Below, in pieces: positions 24,101 to 36,569 of a DNA stretch of 64,000 nt. Below the pieces are notes generated by a model. That model did no database searches. It was given only the letters and a program-made list of their open reading frames with translations, and was not told where the DNA came from. Where the stretch lies: contig NC_065556.1 of assembly GCF_022605725.1 (NCBI RefSeq), positions 5,952,001 through 6,016,000 on the forward strand, in the 5' to 3' direction. Within the stretch, counting starts at the first letter, position 1; each line of letters begins with the position of its first letter. A program made the position numbers and the translations under genes. Source of the stretch: Anthonomus grandis grandis (taxonomy: Eukaryota; Arthropoda; Insecta; Coleoptera; Curculionidae).

Positions 24101-24339
24101 CAGGAGAGACCAAGGCAATCTAGAAAAACTTATCGTGCAGGGCAAAGTAGAAGGTAAAAGATCAAGAAGAAGATCCCCATCACGGTGGATAGATCAAATT
24201 AAAGAAATTACAGGGCAAGCCTTCCAGACAAATATAAGAGTAGCAGAAGATCGACAACAGTGGAGACAATCGACCCATCAGTGTTCATAGACATGACGTC
24301 ACAACTTTTTAGGAATGAAGATATGACTAAGAAGAAGAA
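21159..24339 (+). mobile_element. RTE-type non-LTR retrotransposon with 8-bp target duplication
   Basis: TACCTTTC occurs at 21151-21158 and again at 24340-24347, just outside a GC-richer unit. The unit opens with TTAGGTAGCGGG and ends in GAAGAAGAA. The simple-repeat 3' end and short duplication fit RTE/BovB-type target-primed insertion. The unit is about 3.2 kb and appears nearly full length, with about 220 bases of leader before the first open frame. It lies in the same orientation as the CUB exon, inside its presumed intron. Confidence 0.75.
21383..24290 (+). pseudogene. RTE-type endonuclease-reverse transcriptase (CFDP2-like)
   Basis: The AP-endonuclease-like domain (21383-22240) has SWNMQGL, then GMSKPHWKGSGHYTT where the usual ISETHW catalytic Glu is Lys, VVTGDMNAKIG (about 21912) and NQIDYIMV (about 22128). 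Reverse transcriptase follows: LNKSPGTDGVRADLI (about 22912), FIPIHKKGSTKKCENYRTIS, MLLCFIDYKKAFD (about 23287), VHRGVRQGCILSL (about 23465) and the catalytic LRYADDTTL (about 23597). The C-terminus (24054-24290) is basic, with SSSCRRRILG and GKRSRRRSPSRWIDQI. In-frame stops at about 21992, 22099 and 22160, and shifts near 22200, 22850 and 24000, inactivate it. A short deletion precedes the C-terminal piece. Animals have a domesticated relative of this class, but this copy is clearly an element. Confidence 0.85.
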
Positions 24340-27300
24340 TACCTTTCATAAAATTTAAATACATAATTTTTAAGTCAAAAGTGACACATTTAAAATTTCT
24401 CCTATTCAAGGCATGAAAAAGGCATAGTATGGTCTTTAAAAAAATGTTGAAGGAGATGTAGCTTAATGCAAGCAAAAAATATACATTTTAAATATAAATA
24501 AATTGCTATTTGATTTAAAAAAAAATTTAAATTATTTAAATTAAATATTAATTGCCCTTATAGACAGTAATAAAACAAAGTGTTAAATAGCAAAGAGCAG
24601 CTTACTACAAAGCTTTGGGGACTAATGGGATAAACTCTAATATATAGTAAAGTAATTCAGTCCTTTTTTTCTATAAACTAATTACACACATAATTAACTG
24701 CTGCATCAAAACTGAATATTTTCCTGACTCTTAAGCTAAATACCAAATCCTGAGTCCTTAAATAATGTTTGCCTTCAAACATCCTCCCAACAATTTTCAA
24801 CATTTTTGAGCGCATTTTGTATAGCCAAATTTTGATTTCTTGTTTCTTTAAGCAAGGTTTACCTGATAATTAGTATTCTTTAGTGGGTACAATACCGCTG
24901 CCGCTATATCTAATGTTATGGATATTAAAATTTCTGCTTATGATCAAAAGGATAACATGCATGCCAATTTTGTTGGATCATTCCAAGACGTTTCGCATGA
25001 TCAAATTAAAAATTTTAAATCAAATACTACGGACTTCATTAAAAACCGATAAGCTTAATTGAGTCCTATTTCTTAATCGTAAGCGAAAAGTCTTTTCAAA
25101 CAATATCTATTCCAATATAGTGAATAATAAATACATATATCAGATATTTCGTAAGGGTTTACTCTTGAACCAATACTTTTTTGATATACACATACTGCGA
25201 ATATTTTAAATCATTTTAAATTTTGTCGAGTGTGAGCATATACATACAGCACATAATTTTACTATAATTTTTAGATAGTCACTAAATTTGATCACGTCTC
25301 TCACATATGCACGCTCTTCCAGTAGTTATAGAGAAAAAAAAACGAGCTACTCTTCAGTTTTCTCCATTAATTGAAAACATTTTGACAAATCCATATGCCC
25401 TGATGATAATTAAAAATAGAATTACAAATAAACTTACAAAACATAAAACGGCCTTTTTTTACGTCCATTTATATATAATGCTATAAAAATATATAGCTCT
25501 GTTGAATTCTTTTTTCTCAATGCAGCCAAATTAAATATTTGTTTATGTAAAAACGTGGTTTAAATAAATAACTACTTTAGTTTTTATGCCTCATTTTGCC
25601 TTATTTCCATGCTTCGATTTTATCTATTTTTATTCCTATTTCTTAGCCACTTATTTATCAACTTTGCTGATATTGCTCATGTAATTTTTGGTTTGTTGTT
25701 TGGTTGAGTACAGTAGCGTATGACGAGACTTTGTCATATAATAACCATGCTTGATTTTTTTTGTTGAATCTAACTAACTAAGAAATAGGCATATTGTTTT
25801 GGAATAGCAAAACCTAAAATCTAAGTGTATGTTTTCTGTGCAAATATGCATGAGTGAGACTTTAACTTACATCCTTCATATTCATTTAAGTTATGCCTAA
25901 ATTTTTTATTCGCTTTTCGCATGGTCTTTAATGAAACGTAATGTTACATATCATATAAAGAACCATTAATTTAGTAAGGTTTGTAAATTCAAATTTAAAA
26001 CACTTAATATTGAAACAATTAATTGCATTTTAATTTCCTGTTTTTATATATGTCAAATTCTCGAAGTATTTAAATGTTAACCTATTATTAAACATTTTTA
26101 ACAATGTTTATATTTTTTATATAATTTGAAACTATTTTTGAAGGGATGCAGGTAATTGTTTTTACCAATTTTATTCATTTATAAAAATGTTTGTTATCTC
26201 AATTTTAAAAAACAATACATAAAACATTTAACGTATACCAATGTTAAAAGCAATACATTCATTCATGTATTGTTTCATATTTGATGACCGGATAGCCGCT
26301 TGAAATGCATGAAATATTTTTATTAATAAATACTGGTGTTGCATTTTGTTTTTACCGGATGGCTATTTTACTTACAATTCTGTATCCATTAAAAACCTGA
26401 CTTTTCTAGGCGCACACAAATAAATGTTGAAAATAAAAATTAATTTTTTATTATCAACGTAAATATTGTCGTATACATTTTAAATAATAATTATTTTTTC
26501 TTAATTTATTAAATTTGTGGCATTTGTTATTAAATTTAGTCGCATTTTAGCCACAAATGCAAGAAAACTTCTTTGGAAACTTTTAAATTACCTCCCTAAG
26601 ATAAATTTTAAAGTTAATAAATTTTAATTTATATACTTTTCTTTACATCTATTTATCTTGGAAATATAAAATTGACTAAAAAAAATTACTTTAAATATTT
26701 AATTTTATTCCTAGTAATTAAGATTAAAAAATTTTTTTTTTAATAGTACACAAACTAGGGTACTTGAATTTTTTTAAGAATAATTTTTTTGCATTAAATG
26801 AGCTGGTTGATTAAAATTTTTTTCAGCCAAATCACTTTTGTCTTATAGGCATAGAAATGTAAATGAAACAATGATTAAAAAATAGAGGCTCTACATCTTT
26901 GGACTAATATAAAACATAATAAGTGTGACATGGGTTTTTTGCCTCATAATGCTCTGTCAAAATTGTACCCAATTTGTATAAGCAGTTTTTGAATTAATCA
27001 AAAAAAAAATTTTATTATTATTATGTTGGCGTCATCCGGTGCCCCAACTAAGCAAATTTCTACTTAAGTAAATTTACTTAAATTGACTGATTTTGACCGG
27101 AAGATATGTAGTAGGGTTTTTTAATACATTTTAAATCAGCGAATAAATATCTTTAAAAATAAAACAAATCTAAAAACTACCCCTGATCAAAACAAAATAT
27201 TGAATGTTAAACTCGTTTTATTTATTTTTTTGATATTATTTTAGATTTTCGTAAGTAAACTAAAGGTACAAAGTATTCCTTTATATATAATTCTATAGCA

Positions 27301-28039
27301 TTAAACTATGCGGGGGCATTAAAAGATAAAAAACTAAGTAAGAATTAAGTAATACCTCTTTTTAAATGCACTTTCTTCCTGATTGTAGCACCCAAGTTTG
27401 AACTTGCAACCTACCTACCCTTCATTTAACAGCTTGTCAAAATCTTCAAGGTACTTGTTTTAAATAAGCTATTAATCAATCACAACCTGCATCAAAACGT
27501 TTAACGAATCATTGTCTTGCCTATAGCTCTTTTAATCTAGCATTTAAAATCCGCAAAAAAAAAATATTAAATTACGTAAAACTTGTATATGAGGCATTCT
27601 AATGAGAACCTATATAGTTACCGTGAGAAAATATTTATTACTCAAATAACGTAACGTAATAAAAAAGTAATTTTTTAAATAAGAACATTTATATTATTCG
27701 AAAAAGTGGTCCATACTTTCTCAAAGGGACCTCCTAACAATATAATTATATACTTAGGAGGGTCTATAGTCTATAGAGGAGATATATATACTTAGGAAGG
27801 TGAAGAGACACAAAGTCAATGGTCTCAAAGTATATTTATTTTCAACAACTATGACGTGTTTCGCCCTAAGTAATGCCCTAAGATAATGATCAGAGCGGTA
27901 AAACTACCTAATTACCACTACAAACATTTAAGATAAAATAAAAAAATAAAATGTTGCAAAATTACATTACTTTGATTTTTTTGTCGCTTGTGTTCAGTTT
28001 TTGAATTCCTACTTTAAAAATCGTTTACTTTGCATCTTG
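24340..28039. other. AT-rich non-coding stretch, presumed intron
   Basis: About 3.7 kb with no coding sequence I can support. At about 27836-27890 the text CGTGTTTCGCCCT and a nearby ATGATCAGA resemble short hairpin ends seen next to some retroelements. At 26285 and 26356 there are two short similar words (ACCGGATAGCC and ACCGGATGGC). Otherwise nothing. Confidence 0.35.
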
Positions 28040-28640
28040 TTACGTATTGAGGACTTAAAAAAAATCCATTTATTTACCGAACAAGGGAGTTCCACAGAGT
28101 TCTATTTTGGGCCCCCCTCTTAAATTCACTTTAAGTTGCCGATATGTATGAAGCTGTACAATATTTAAAATTTTGATTTCATTTGTCATTTTCCTTGCTT
28201 ATTGCTCCTTTTTTTCATTTCCTTGCTCCTAGAGGCAAAAATTTTAGATTTTTTTGTTTAATTTTTGACTTTCGGATTTCTTGTGAATCGCACATTAGGG
28301 AGAAACCTGGGCAGTTATCTCCTGTCATCAAAAATAAAGTACCTTTTATGTAACACATTAATTCTATTATTATGTGATTATAGAGACATTGTTTACCGTG
28401 GCTCCCTTAATGCGGCATATTCTAATTCAATACAAAAAAAATATCGGAACCCTCGTTTCTTCTTTTTACTCTTTGCATCTCTTTCAACATTCCTATTTGA
28501 CTAGAAATAAAGGCAAATATCTTGTACAGCGGCATATTAAGGCATCCTTTCGAAAAACTTGCAGATTTGATGCTGTTTAAATGTGGAACCAGTCGCCCAA
28601 TAGTATTAAGGGGTTGTCCTAGTCCTAATCCCTGCCCTAG
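28040..28640 (+). pseudogene. Fragment of jockey-type reverse transcriptase
   Basis: GVPQSSILGPPL at about 28087 is a decayed GVPQGSILGP motif. After an apparent deletion of the YADD region the C-terminal part continues as KIKYLLCNTLILLLCDYRDI (about 28335) and NAAYSNSIQKK (about 28412), matching the part of jockey-type RT where CDIVYGP and RIQKxQNSCLR usually stand. WNQSPNSIKGL (about 28585) fits the terminal LWNxLP block. Several shifts; no ends seen. Confidence 0.6.
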
Positions 28641-29354
28641 TTGGTCTTTTCCTTAAAACAATAAAGTTGCTTTTGTTGAATGGGTGTAGTCTTGATAAAC
28701 AGTATATTTGGCGTTGTGTTCTTTTAGTTTCCTACTTGTTTTTAATACCTTATTTCGTTGATAAGTTAATTTTAACTGATTGCAGCTATTTCATTGATTT
28801 TCAGCAAACCGATCTAGCCAAAATAGTACCATATTAAATTTTAATATTTACGTTTTTGTAAAATATGCATATACATCTTCTGCATCTTTCCTCACAGCCC
28901 TAGACCTGAACTCAATCTACAGTTTTATTTTTTAATGCACAAAAGTCAATAGCGTCCTGTGCATGAGTGGGAATAGACTAAAATATATTCTTATGCATTT
29001 CGTTTTAGATCTTTTAGGCTATAGGTTCATTTTGCTCCGATTTATCTTTGTGGTAACTTGGTCTATCGGTTATCTTTATTCGTAAAACGTTCCTTATTTG
29101 TCCAAGTACATTTTGTATTATCTTTTTCACTCTGTAATGAATTTATTATTTTCTGGGCACATAAAAAAACTTTGAAATTTGAATTTGAAATAAATGCAAG
29201 GGTAATCCATTTTAAACGTGGACGATAAAATCCTGCTAAACCTTTTAAATTTATTATCATTAAATTTTTTTCAAATGCTAATTTTGTGGAAAATGCAAAT
29301 CACTTTTTTTTTAATTAATCAATATATTTCATGAGTTTTACAAACGTACAGGGT
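28641..29354. other. Non-coding stretch, no gene seen
   Basis: AT-rich sequence before the BEL element. A minus-strand open frame at 29063-29260 shows no known motif and I do not call it. Confidence 0.3.
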
Positions 29355-29749
29355 TGTTCGGTATTCGTTATTGAAAAATAACCACAAAAATAATCGGCAA
29401 AATTATAGCCTAAACAATCCATCAGATATACCGCTCAAGGAGACATTCGCCGGATTTAGTGAAAACGCTGACTTTCCAGTTTGACGATAATAACGTAGTG
29501 TTTTTAAGTGAGACACAATATATTCTTTGTAGTAGATTTAAGATTAAAGATTAATTTAACATTGCGTGCACGAGGCGATTGAATATAAAAACGTAGTCAG
29601 TAAGTAACTTTAAGCAAGACAGGGCTTCTGACATGAAGCATTTTTATATTGTTGCTTAATAAAGTAATCCTAAGTAAAGGATGTTTTTTAATTAAACCAA
29701 TACAGTCCACTTTGACAGTAATAAGGTAGTCTGACAAGATTACCTTACA
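29355..29749 (+). repeat. 5' LTR of BEL/Pao retrotransposon
   Basis: 395 bp beginning TGTTCGGTATTCG and ending ATTACCTTACA, repeated in direct orientation at 35670-36068. It contains AATAAAG (about 29658) as a possible polyadenylation signal. Compared with the 3' LTR I count three substitutions and one 4-base difference (GTAG, present only in the 3' copy). The sequence just inside (TTTATTTTGGTCCGTCGACC) is where a tRNA primer-binding site should be; I do not assign the tRNA. Confidence 0.92.
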
Positions 29750-30119
29750 TTTATTTTGGTCCGTCGACCCAGATTTTTATCAGTTTGTGTTAAGTTTCCG
29801 GCGGGAAATGGACATTTCCGCGCAGTTTAAAATTGGACAGTTTGGTTTGAGTTTTACACCGACGTTTATGTAAACTCAAAGACAGTGCATCGATGTGAGT
29901 GCAACGCATAATTAATTCGAGTTCGTAATTTCTGTGACATCAGAATTTTGCATCGACGAATGCAGCAGATTGGTGAGTCAGTTCCATTTATTTCCGCTTA
30001 GTAGGGCATTGGTTTGATATTTCTTAGTTTATCAAACGCTTATTGTTGTTTTGTTCTACAAGTGATTTTTAGTTTTTGAATTTTTGTAATTAATTAAGAA
30101 TCAATTATTTAATTTTGAC

Positions 30120-31627
30120 ATGATATCTGAGGAAGACACAAAAAACGAACTTGCAGCTCAGAAACAGAAAAGGGCTTTACTTAGAAGGCATTTGACATTA
30201 TTTCAGAAATTTATTGATAAGACAGATTTAGGAAATTTAACTGACATTAATTATAATGATTTAAAATTTCGTCTAAGTAAGTTTGAGGGTGGATATGATG
30301 AATTTTCTCAAATACAATCAGAAATTTCTTTTTTATTAGAATCTTTAAATTTGACAGAACAGAAAAAGAATAATGAGCTTGATGAACAAGATTATTATGA
30401 TGAATTTTTTATGCTTGTGGCTAAGGCAAAGGCTGCAATTGAAAAATATGAGAAAAAATTACGTTCTATTTCTCGAGGCTCTCAGAGATCTGAACAATTA
30501 AATGAGGAAGACGAAATAACCTCACAAATTAACAATATTGATGTTTTTCCTTTGCCAGCTAAAAGTAATTTGCCTAGTTTAAGTTTACCAAGTTTTTCAG
30601 GTAAAATAGAAAGATGGCTAGAATTTAAAGATATCTTTTTAGTCATGGTTGGGTCAGTACCAAGAGTTCAAAGGTTACAGTATTTAAGGGGTTGTTTAAA
30701 AGATGAGGCTTCAGATTTAATAAGCTCATTGCAAATTACAGAGCGTAATTGGGAAGTTGCTTGGTCACTTTTGGTTGAGCGATACGAAAATAATAGGCTT
30801 ATTGTTGACACGTATATTCAGGGCCTTCTTGATGCGCCAAATGTAAATAAAGAATCGTACGTTGAACTAAGACGGTTATTTGATACTTTTAATCGTAATA
30901 TTAGATCTTTGCAAGCGTTAAATCAACCCACGGAAAATTGGGATATACTTTTAATTGCGATTTTGGTTAATAAGTTTGATGGGCATACGAGAAGGGAATG
31001 GGAGTCTTATAAGATTCAGGGTAACTTTCCAACATGGGCTGAAATGCATAATTTTCTTAAGGATAAATGCGGTTTATTAGAAAAGTTAGAAATGACAAGA
31101 ATTAATAAAAATCAGGGTAGGGAACAAATACAGAAATTTGTATCAAAGGACACGAGATATGTTAGACAAAAGGGTTCTTTTGTAGCCACAAGACAGAAAA
31201 AAAAAAATTTTCGTGTTATTTTTGTAAGGCTGATCATTCAATTTTTCATTGTGATAAATTTAAAGGGCTTTCGGTTTTTGACAGATATAATGAAATAAAA
31301 AGATTAAATTTATGTCACAATTGTTTCGGTGCTAATCATAGCACACCACAATGCACTAAAAGGTCGTGTATTGTGTGTAACCAAAAACATAATTTTCTCT
31401 TACATCGTGGGGACCGCGATAGTGGTACCGGCGAAAGATCGGTCGTCGCAGCGGTATCAGAAAATATAGCAGACCGTACACCGGAAGCAGAAACAACGAT
31501 GGCGTCGATTTCGACTATGTGTACGACGGCGGGCGTCGTTGAGTCACAAGAAGCGCGAAGCGCGGATGTTGATGAATCGGATATCAGAGCGATAAGAATA
31601 TCAGTGATTTTAATGTTCAGTTTTTAG
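30120..31627 (+). CDS. gag: BEL/Pao gag, one frameshift
   Basis: Starts MISEEDTKNELAAQKQKRAL (ATG 30120). The coiled-coil-like N-terminus is followed by the DUF1759-type capsid region: LPSLSLPSFSGKIERWLEFK (about 30564-30625) and YLRGCLKDEASDLISSLQIT (about 30680-30740). The first frame closes at 31298. A shift in the A-run at about 31196-31207 puts the nucleic-acid-binding knuckles in another frame: CYFCKADHSIFHC (about 31215) and CHNCFGANHSTPQC (about 31313). That frame continues to 31627. The A-run shift could be a mutation or programmed slippage. Gag would form the particle and bind the element RNA. Confidence 0.85.
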
Positions 31628-34600
31628 GACTTGGTAGGCAGATTAATTACCCGTTACTTTCGACAGCTTTAGTAAACGTTAAAGGCATTGATAATAAGTT
31701 ATATCAGGCTAGAGTTTTAATTGACCCCGGTAGTCAGAGTAATTTTATTTCTGAGAAATTTTGTAAGAAAATTGGGTCAAGTTTAAGTAAAATAAACTTA
31801 GAAGTTTCAGGTGTTGGTGACAAGATAGGTTTAATGATTAAGTATCAGACAAGGGTTACTATTTTTTCTATAAATACAGATTATAATAAAGAGTTGTCTT
31901 GTTTAGTATTAGATAAAGTGACAACTTCGATTCCTACTATATCATTTAGTCCAAAGCTGATAAAAATACCTAAGCATATTGCATTAGCAGATCCGTCATA
32001 CAATATTTCAGGTGATATTGATATTTTGGTGGGAGCAGAAATGTTTTATGATATCTTACTTATGGAACAGGTACGGGTAGACAATTGTCCAGTGTTTCAA
32101 AATACCCAGTTAGGTTGGTTAATTGGTGGTAATTTGTCATTTTATAGTGAAACTCCTAGAAGACTGTCATGTAATTTATCCTTAGATGATTCACTTAATC
32201 AAACCTTACTTAAATTCTGGCAGATTGAGGAACCTGTTCTTCCCAAGGTTACGGATGATTATTGTGAGAGGCATTTCTTAGAGACACATAGTAAGGATGA
32301 GACAGGACGATTCATTGTACAGATTCCTTTTAAAGAAAATTTATCGAGTTTAGGTGATTCGAAAGTTAACGCGATGCGTAGTTTGGAATATTTAGACAGG
32401 AGATTGGCTAGGAACCCAGATTTAAAAAAGGAATATTCAGATTTCATTTCCGAATATGAGACGTTGGGTCATATGACAGAGCTCAAGGATGTTGATTGGC
32501 GTTCGTCTTTGGATAATGAGTGTTTTATTTTGCCGCATCATGCGGTTGTGAAGGATTCAAGTTTAACATGCCGTTTAAGAGTCGTATTTAATGCTTCCAG
32601 TAAGACTTCAAGTGGTTTAAGTCTTAATGATGTTCAGCATACAGGGCCTACAATTCAAGGTGATTTGATTTCTATTTTGACTCGTTTTCGGAAACATAAA
32701 TATGTTTTAAATGCTGACGTATCAAAGATGTTTAGACAGATTTGGATACATCCTAAGCACAGGCCATATCAACGTATATTGTGGAGAGATGACACAGGCA
32801 ATGTTAAATGTTATGAATTAAATACAGTGGTGTATGGAATGGCATCCAGTCCTTATTTGGCAGTTCGTTGTTTGTGTCAGGTAGCAAATGAACATGAATC
32901 GGAGTATCCAGTTGCTTCTCATGTCATTAAAAATGACATGTATATGGATGACCTTCTCTCGGGTTGTGATAGTGAGGAGGAATTACTAAAATTACAAAGC
33001 GATATAAGTCATATTTTGTCAAGTGTAGGTTTTGATCTTCGAAAATGGCTTTCAAATAAAAGAGATTTTTCCGACAATTTTCAGCTTAATGAGAGCTTAA
33101 AGGTAAATGTTTTACAGCTTGGAGAGCATGAGCAAAACAAAACATTGGGTGTGTATTGGAATGCCTATTCCGATAATATTCAATTTCGCATTCGAGAATT
33201 TCCAAGTCAAAATTCTGTAACTAAACGTAAAATGTTATCCATTTCAAGTCAAATTTTCGATCCATTGGGTTTGGTACAACCGGTGATTGTAGTTGTAAAA
33301 TTGCTTATTCAGAGTTTATGGAAAGAGAAATGTGACTGGGATTCCGAAGTTTCAGATTGCTTACGTGATAAATGGAATAAGTTTTGTTTAGATCTAAGAC
33401 ATTTAAATGACCTACATATTACAAGGCGTATATTAGTAGACATGACTAAATGTGAAGAGTTACACGTATTTGCAGATGCCTCTGAAAAGGCCTATGAGGC
33501 AGCAATATATGTTCGTTCAATAACTTCAGATAACACTTATCATTCTCACTTGTTATATGCTAAGAGCAAGGTTGCTCCTACGAGACAACCAACTTTACCT
33601 CGATTAGAGTTGACAGCTGCTTTAGTAGCCGCTAGGCTAGCAAAAAGAGTTCTTGATATTATTGATATTAAATTTGATAGGGTTTATTATTGGAGCGATT
33701 CAACCATCACGTTATGTTGGATTAAGGGCAGTCCTAATAGATTTAAAACTTTTGGGAAAAATCGGGTTAACGAAATACAGAGTTTGACAGATCTTCAAAA
33801 TTGGTTTCACGTTCGTTCGGAGGATAATCCAGCGGATTTAGTTTCGCGTGGAAGTATGGCTTTAGATTTGATGTCCAACAATCTTTGGTTTCATGGTCCG
33901 ACGTGGCTAAGATCAGGTAGCTTACCATTAGCTTGTATTGAAGAAGATACAGCTATAGTATCGCCACTTCCAGAGCAACTAGTTATAGCAAACACTGTTA
34001 TAATTGATGATTATATGAAGTTTGATTTGTTTTTAAAATATTCATCACTATCGAAACTTATTAGGGTACTTGGTTATTGCTATCGGTTTATAAATAATAT
34101 TCGACAAAAGGGAAAAAATAAGATTATTAGTAAAAATCTAGAGGTAAAGGACTTAAATAATTCTCTTCAATGCCTACTTAGAATTTCACAAATTCAAGCA
34201 TTTGGGCAAACTTATTTTGATTTATTAAATACAAGGCCTATCAATAAGAATAGTTCGATTTTATCTTTAAATCCATTTATAGATGAAGACAAGTTACTCC
34301 GAGTAGGAGGAAGAATACAGAATTCAAATTTATATTTTGACAAGAAATTTCCTATTATTTTGCATAACAAACATAAATTAACGAAACTAATTTTTGAAAG
34401 CACTCATAAGGCTATGTTGCATTGTGGTCCGCAGCAATTATTATACAAAGTGCGACAAAAATATTGGGCAATATCAGGACGTAGTTTAGCTCGGTCCGTT
34501 GTATTAAAATACGTAGTTTGTTTCAAGGCTAAGCCTAAAACGATGGATTATTTGATGGGGAATTTACCTCATTATAGAGTAAACCAGTCTTTTTCGTTTT

Positions 34601-35538
34601 TGCATTGTGGTTGTGACTACGCAGGTCCATTTTTACTTAAAGATCGTAAGACCCGCAACCCTAAACTGACCAAGGCATATGTGGTAATTTTTATTTGTAT
34701 GACAGTGAAGGCTGTTCACCTTGAACTCGTGACTGATTTAACCAGTGAAGCATTTCTAGCAACTTTCAAAAGGTTTATTGCGAGAAGGGGCAAGCCAAAT
34801 CATTTTTATTGCGATAATGGTACGACATTTGTAGGAGCTTATTCTGAAATTGGTAAATTTCTAAAAACTCAGGCTCAGGAAATACAACGTAATTTGACCT
34901 CTGAGGGTATAAATTTTCATTTTATTCCCCCTCGAGCACCAGATTTTGGCGGGTTATGGGAAAGTGGGGTAAAGAGTTGCAAATTCCATTTGAAACGCGT
35001 AATAGGTAGCATGCAATTGCATTATTAAGACTTCATGACAGTGTTGACCCAAGTAGAGGGGATATTAAACTCAAGACCTATCTCTTCAATGTCTTCTAAT
35101 CCTGATGATTTTACTCCCCTCTGTCCTGGTCATTTCCTAATTGGCAGACCTATTTCCTCAATCCCTGAACCTTGTTTGACTCAGATACCAGAGAATCGTT
35201 TGACTCAGTTTAAGAGACTTCAGCAGATCATGCAGCATTTCTGGCAGAGATGGAATCGTGAATACTTATCTGAACTTCAGACGAGACAAAAGTGGTTCCA
35301 GGAAGGTGCGTCACGGTTAAAGGTTGGCGACTTGGTGCTAGTTAAAGAAGATAATCTTCCCCCCTTAAGATGGAAGACCGCAAGAGTCCTGGAGCTTCAT
35401 CCGGGTATGGACAATGTATGCAGAGTTGTGAGGATTCGGTTTAGTGATGGCGCGACAACTAAACGTGTAGTGACAAAATTGTGTCTTCTTCCGATTGACA
35501 ATAATTCCAGTGGTGGTGGTGTAGATTTAAGCCACTGA
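31600..35538 (+). pseudogene. pol: BEL/Pao pol (protease, RT, RNase H, integrase), one stop
   Basis: Another shift near 31600 leads into the aspartic protease (VLIDPGSQSNFIS, about 31710, DUF1758 type). Then come the RT (VLNADVSKMFRQIWIHPKHR, about 32706; catalytic KNDMYMDDLLSG, about 32930), RNase H (LHVFADASEKAYEAAIY, about 33460; YYWSDSTITLCWI, about 33690), the integrase zinc-binding region (HKAMLHCGPQQLLYKVRQKY, about 34405) and the integrase core (DYAGPF about 34615, YCDNGTTF about 34808, GGLWESGVK about 34950), giving the D, D, E set. A TAA at 35026-35028 interrupts the integrase within one frame; reading resumes DFMTVLTQVEGILNSRPIS and runs to 35538. One base change would account for the stop. 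Confidence 0.88.
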
Positions 35539-35669
35539 AATTGAACTACTGAATTGTTAATTTAGGAAAATAATTTAGAGTTAATTTTGATATAATTATG
35601 ACATAAGTTGTATGTAGGATATATAATTTTAATGTGACTATTGAAATGGACATTTCAAGGCGGCCGGGA

Positions 35670-36068
35670 TGTTCGGTATTCGTTATTGAAAAATAACCAC
35701 AAAAATAATCGGCAAAATTATAGCCTAAACAATCCATCAGATATACCGCTTAAGGAGACATTCGCCGGATTTAGTGAAAACGCTGACTTTTCAGTTTGAC
35801 GATAATAACGTAGTGTTTTTAAGTGAGACACAGTATATTCTTTGTAGTAGATTTAAGATTAAAGATTAATTTAACATTGCGTGCACGAGGCGATTGAATA
35901 TAAAAACGTAGGTAGTCAGTAAGTAACTTTAAGCAAGACAGGGCTTCTGACATGAAGCATTTTTATATTGTTGCTTAATAAAGTAATCCTAAGTAAAGGA
36001 TGTTTTTTAATTAAACCAATACAGTCCACTTTGACAGTAATAAGGTAGTCTGACAAGATTACCTTACA
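35670..36068 (+). repeat. 3' LTR of BEL/Pao retrotransposon
   Basis: 399-bp direct copy of the 5' LTR. It differs by CTCAAGG/CTTAAGG, TTTCCAG/TTTTCAG, CACAATA/CACAGTA and the added GTAG at about 35911. Confidence 0.92.
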
Positions 36069-36119
36069 ACGGTAGTAGCTAAAAATATATCTTACTTTTA
36101 TAAGTGGCCAATTAAAAAC

Positions 36120-36310
36120 AATATAAGAAACTCATTTTCCAGCAATATGAAGCTACGGGGCTTCGGTAAGGGAGTCGCAGTTGTAGATAAAATATGGCTC
36201 ATTTCATTCATAAAAGGTACATCGGTAAGTGCAATTTTATACAGGTCAAATATCGCACTCCAATTTGTGACTCTTCTTGTAACTTTTGGGAAAAAGCGCT
36301 CGGACACGTC
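36120..36310. repeat. Terminal remnant related to the Tc1-like element at 44592
   Basis: GCTACGGGGCTTCGGTAAGG (about 36152) through ATGGCTCATTTCATTCAT (about 36193) closely follows the left end of the 44592-47129 element (GCTACGGGGCATCGGTAAGG ... ATGGCTGATTTCATTCAT). The CTTTCTG terminus itself is not preserved here, and no second end was found. Confidence 0.5.
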
Positions 36311-36569
36311 AATTTTGATTTCTATGGAAAAATATTTTTATCTAGATCCGTACAATACTGAGAGATCCAAAAATAGAATAGTAGATACACTTTATGTTTT
36401 TAAATAAGAATCTTTATTTTTTATTACGAGTTTACCTCTCGAAACAAATGTGGATTCGAGTTACTCTAATATCGATAGTTATGTTATATACTATGTAAAT
36501 AGAGCATATATTCATATGTTTTACAAACATTAAATAACAGATTTGCGTTAATAATTATATGTTGGGATA

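Larger units (their letters stand above)
29355..36068 (+). mobile_element. BEL/Pao LTR retrotransposon, young copy
   Basis: Complete element of 6714 bp: LTR, leader (29750-30119), gag, pol, purine-rich tract (AAGGCGGCCGGGA, about 35657) and LTR. Flanks are AGGGT on the left and ACGGT on the right, a 5-bp duplication with one mismatch, as expected for BEL/Pao. Very similar LTRs indicate recent insertion. Even so, the coding region has two apparent frameshifts and one stop, so this copy probably needs help from others. Confidence 0.92.

Noticed and set aside
29063..29260. 65-residue minus-strand frame
   Set aside because: No motif, no plausible context.
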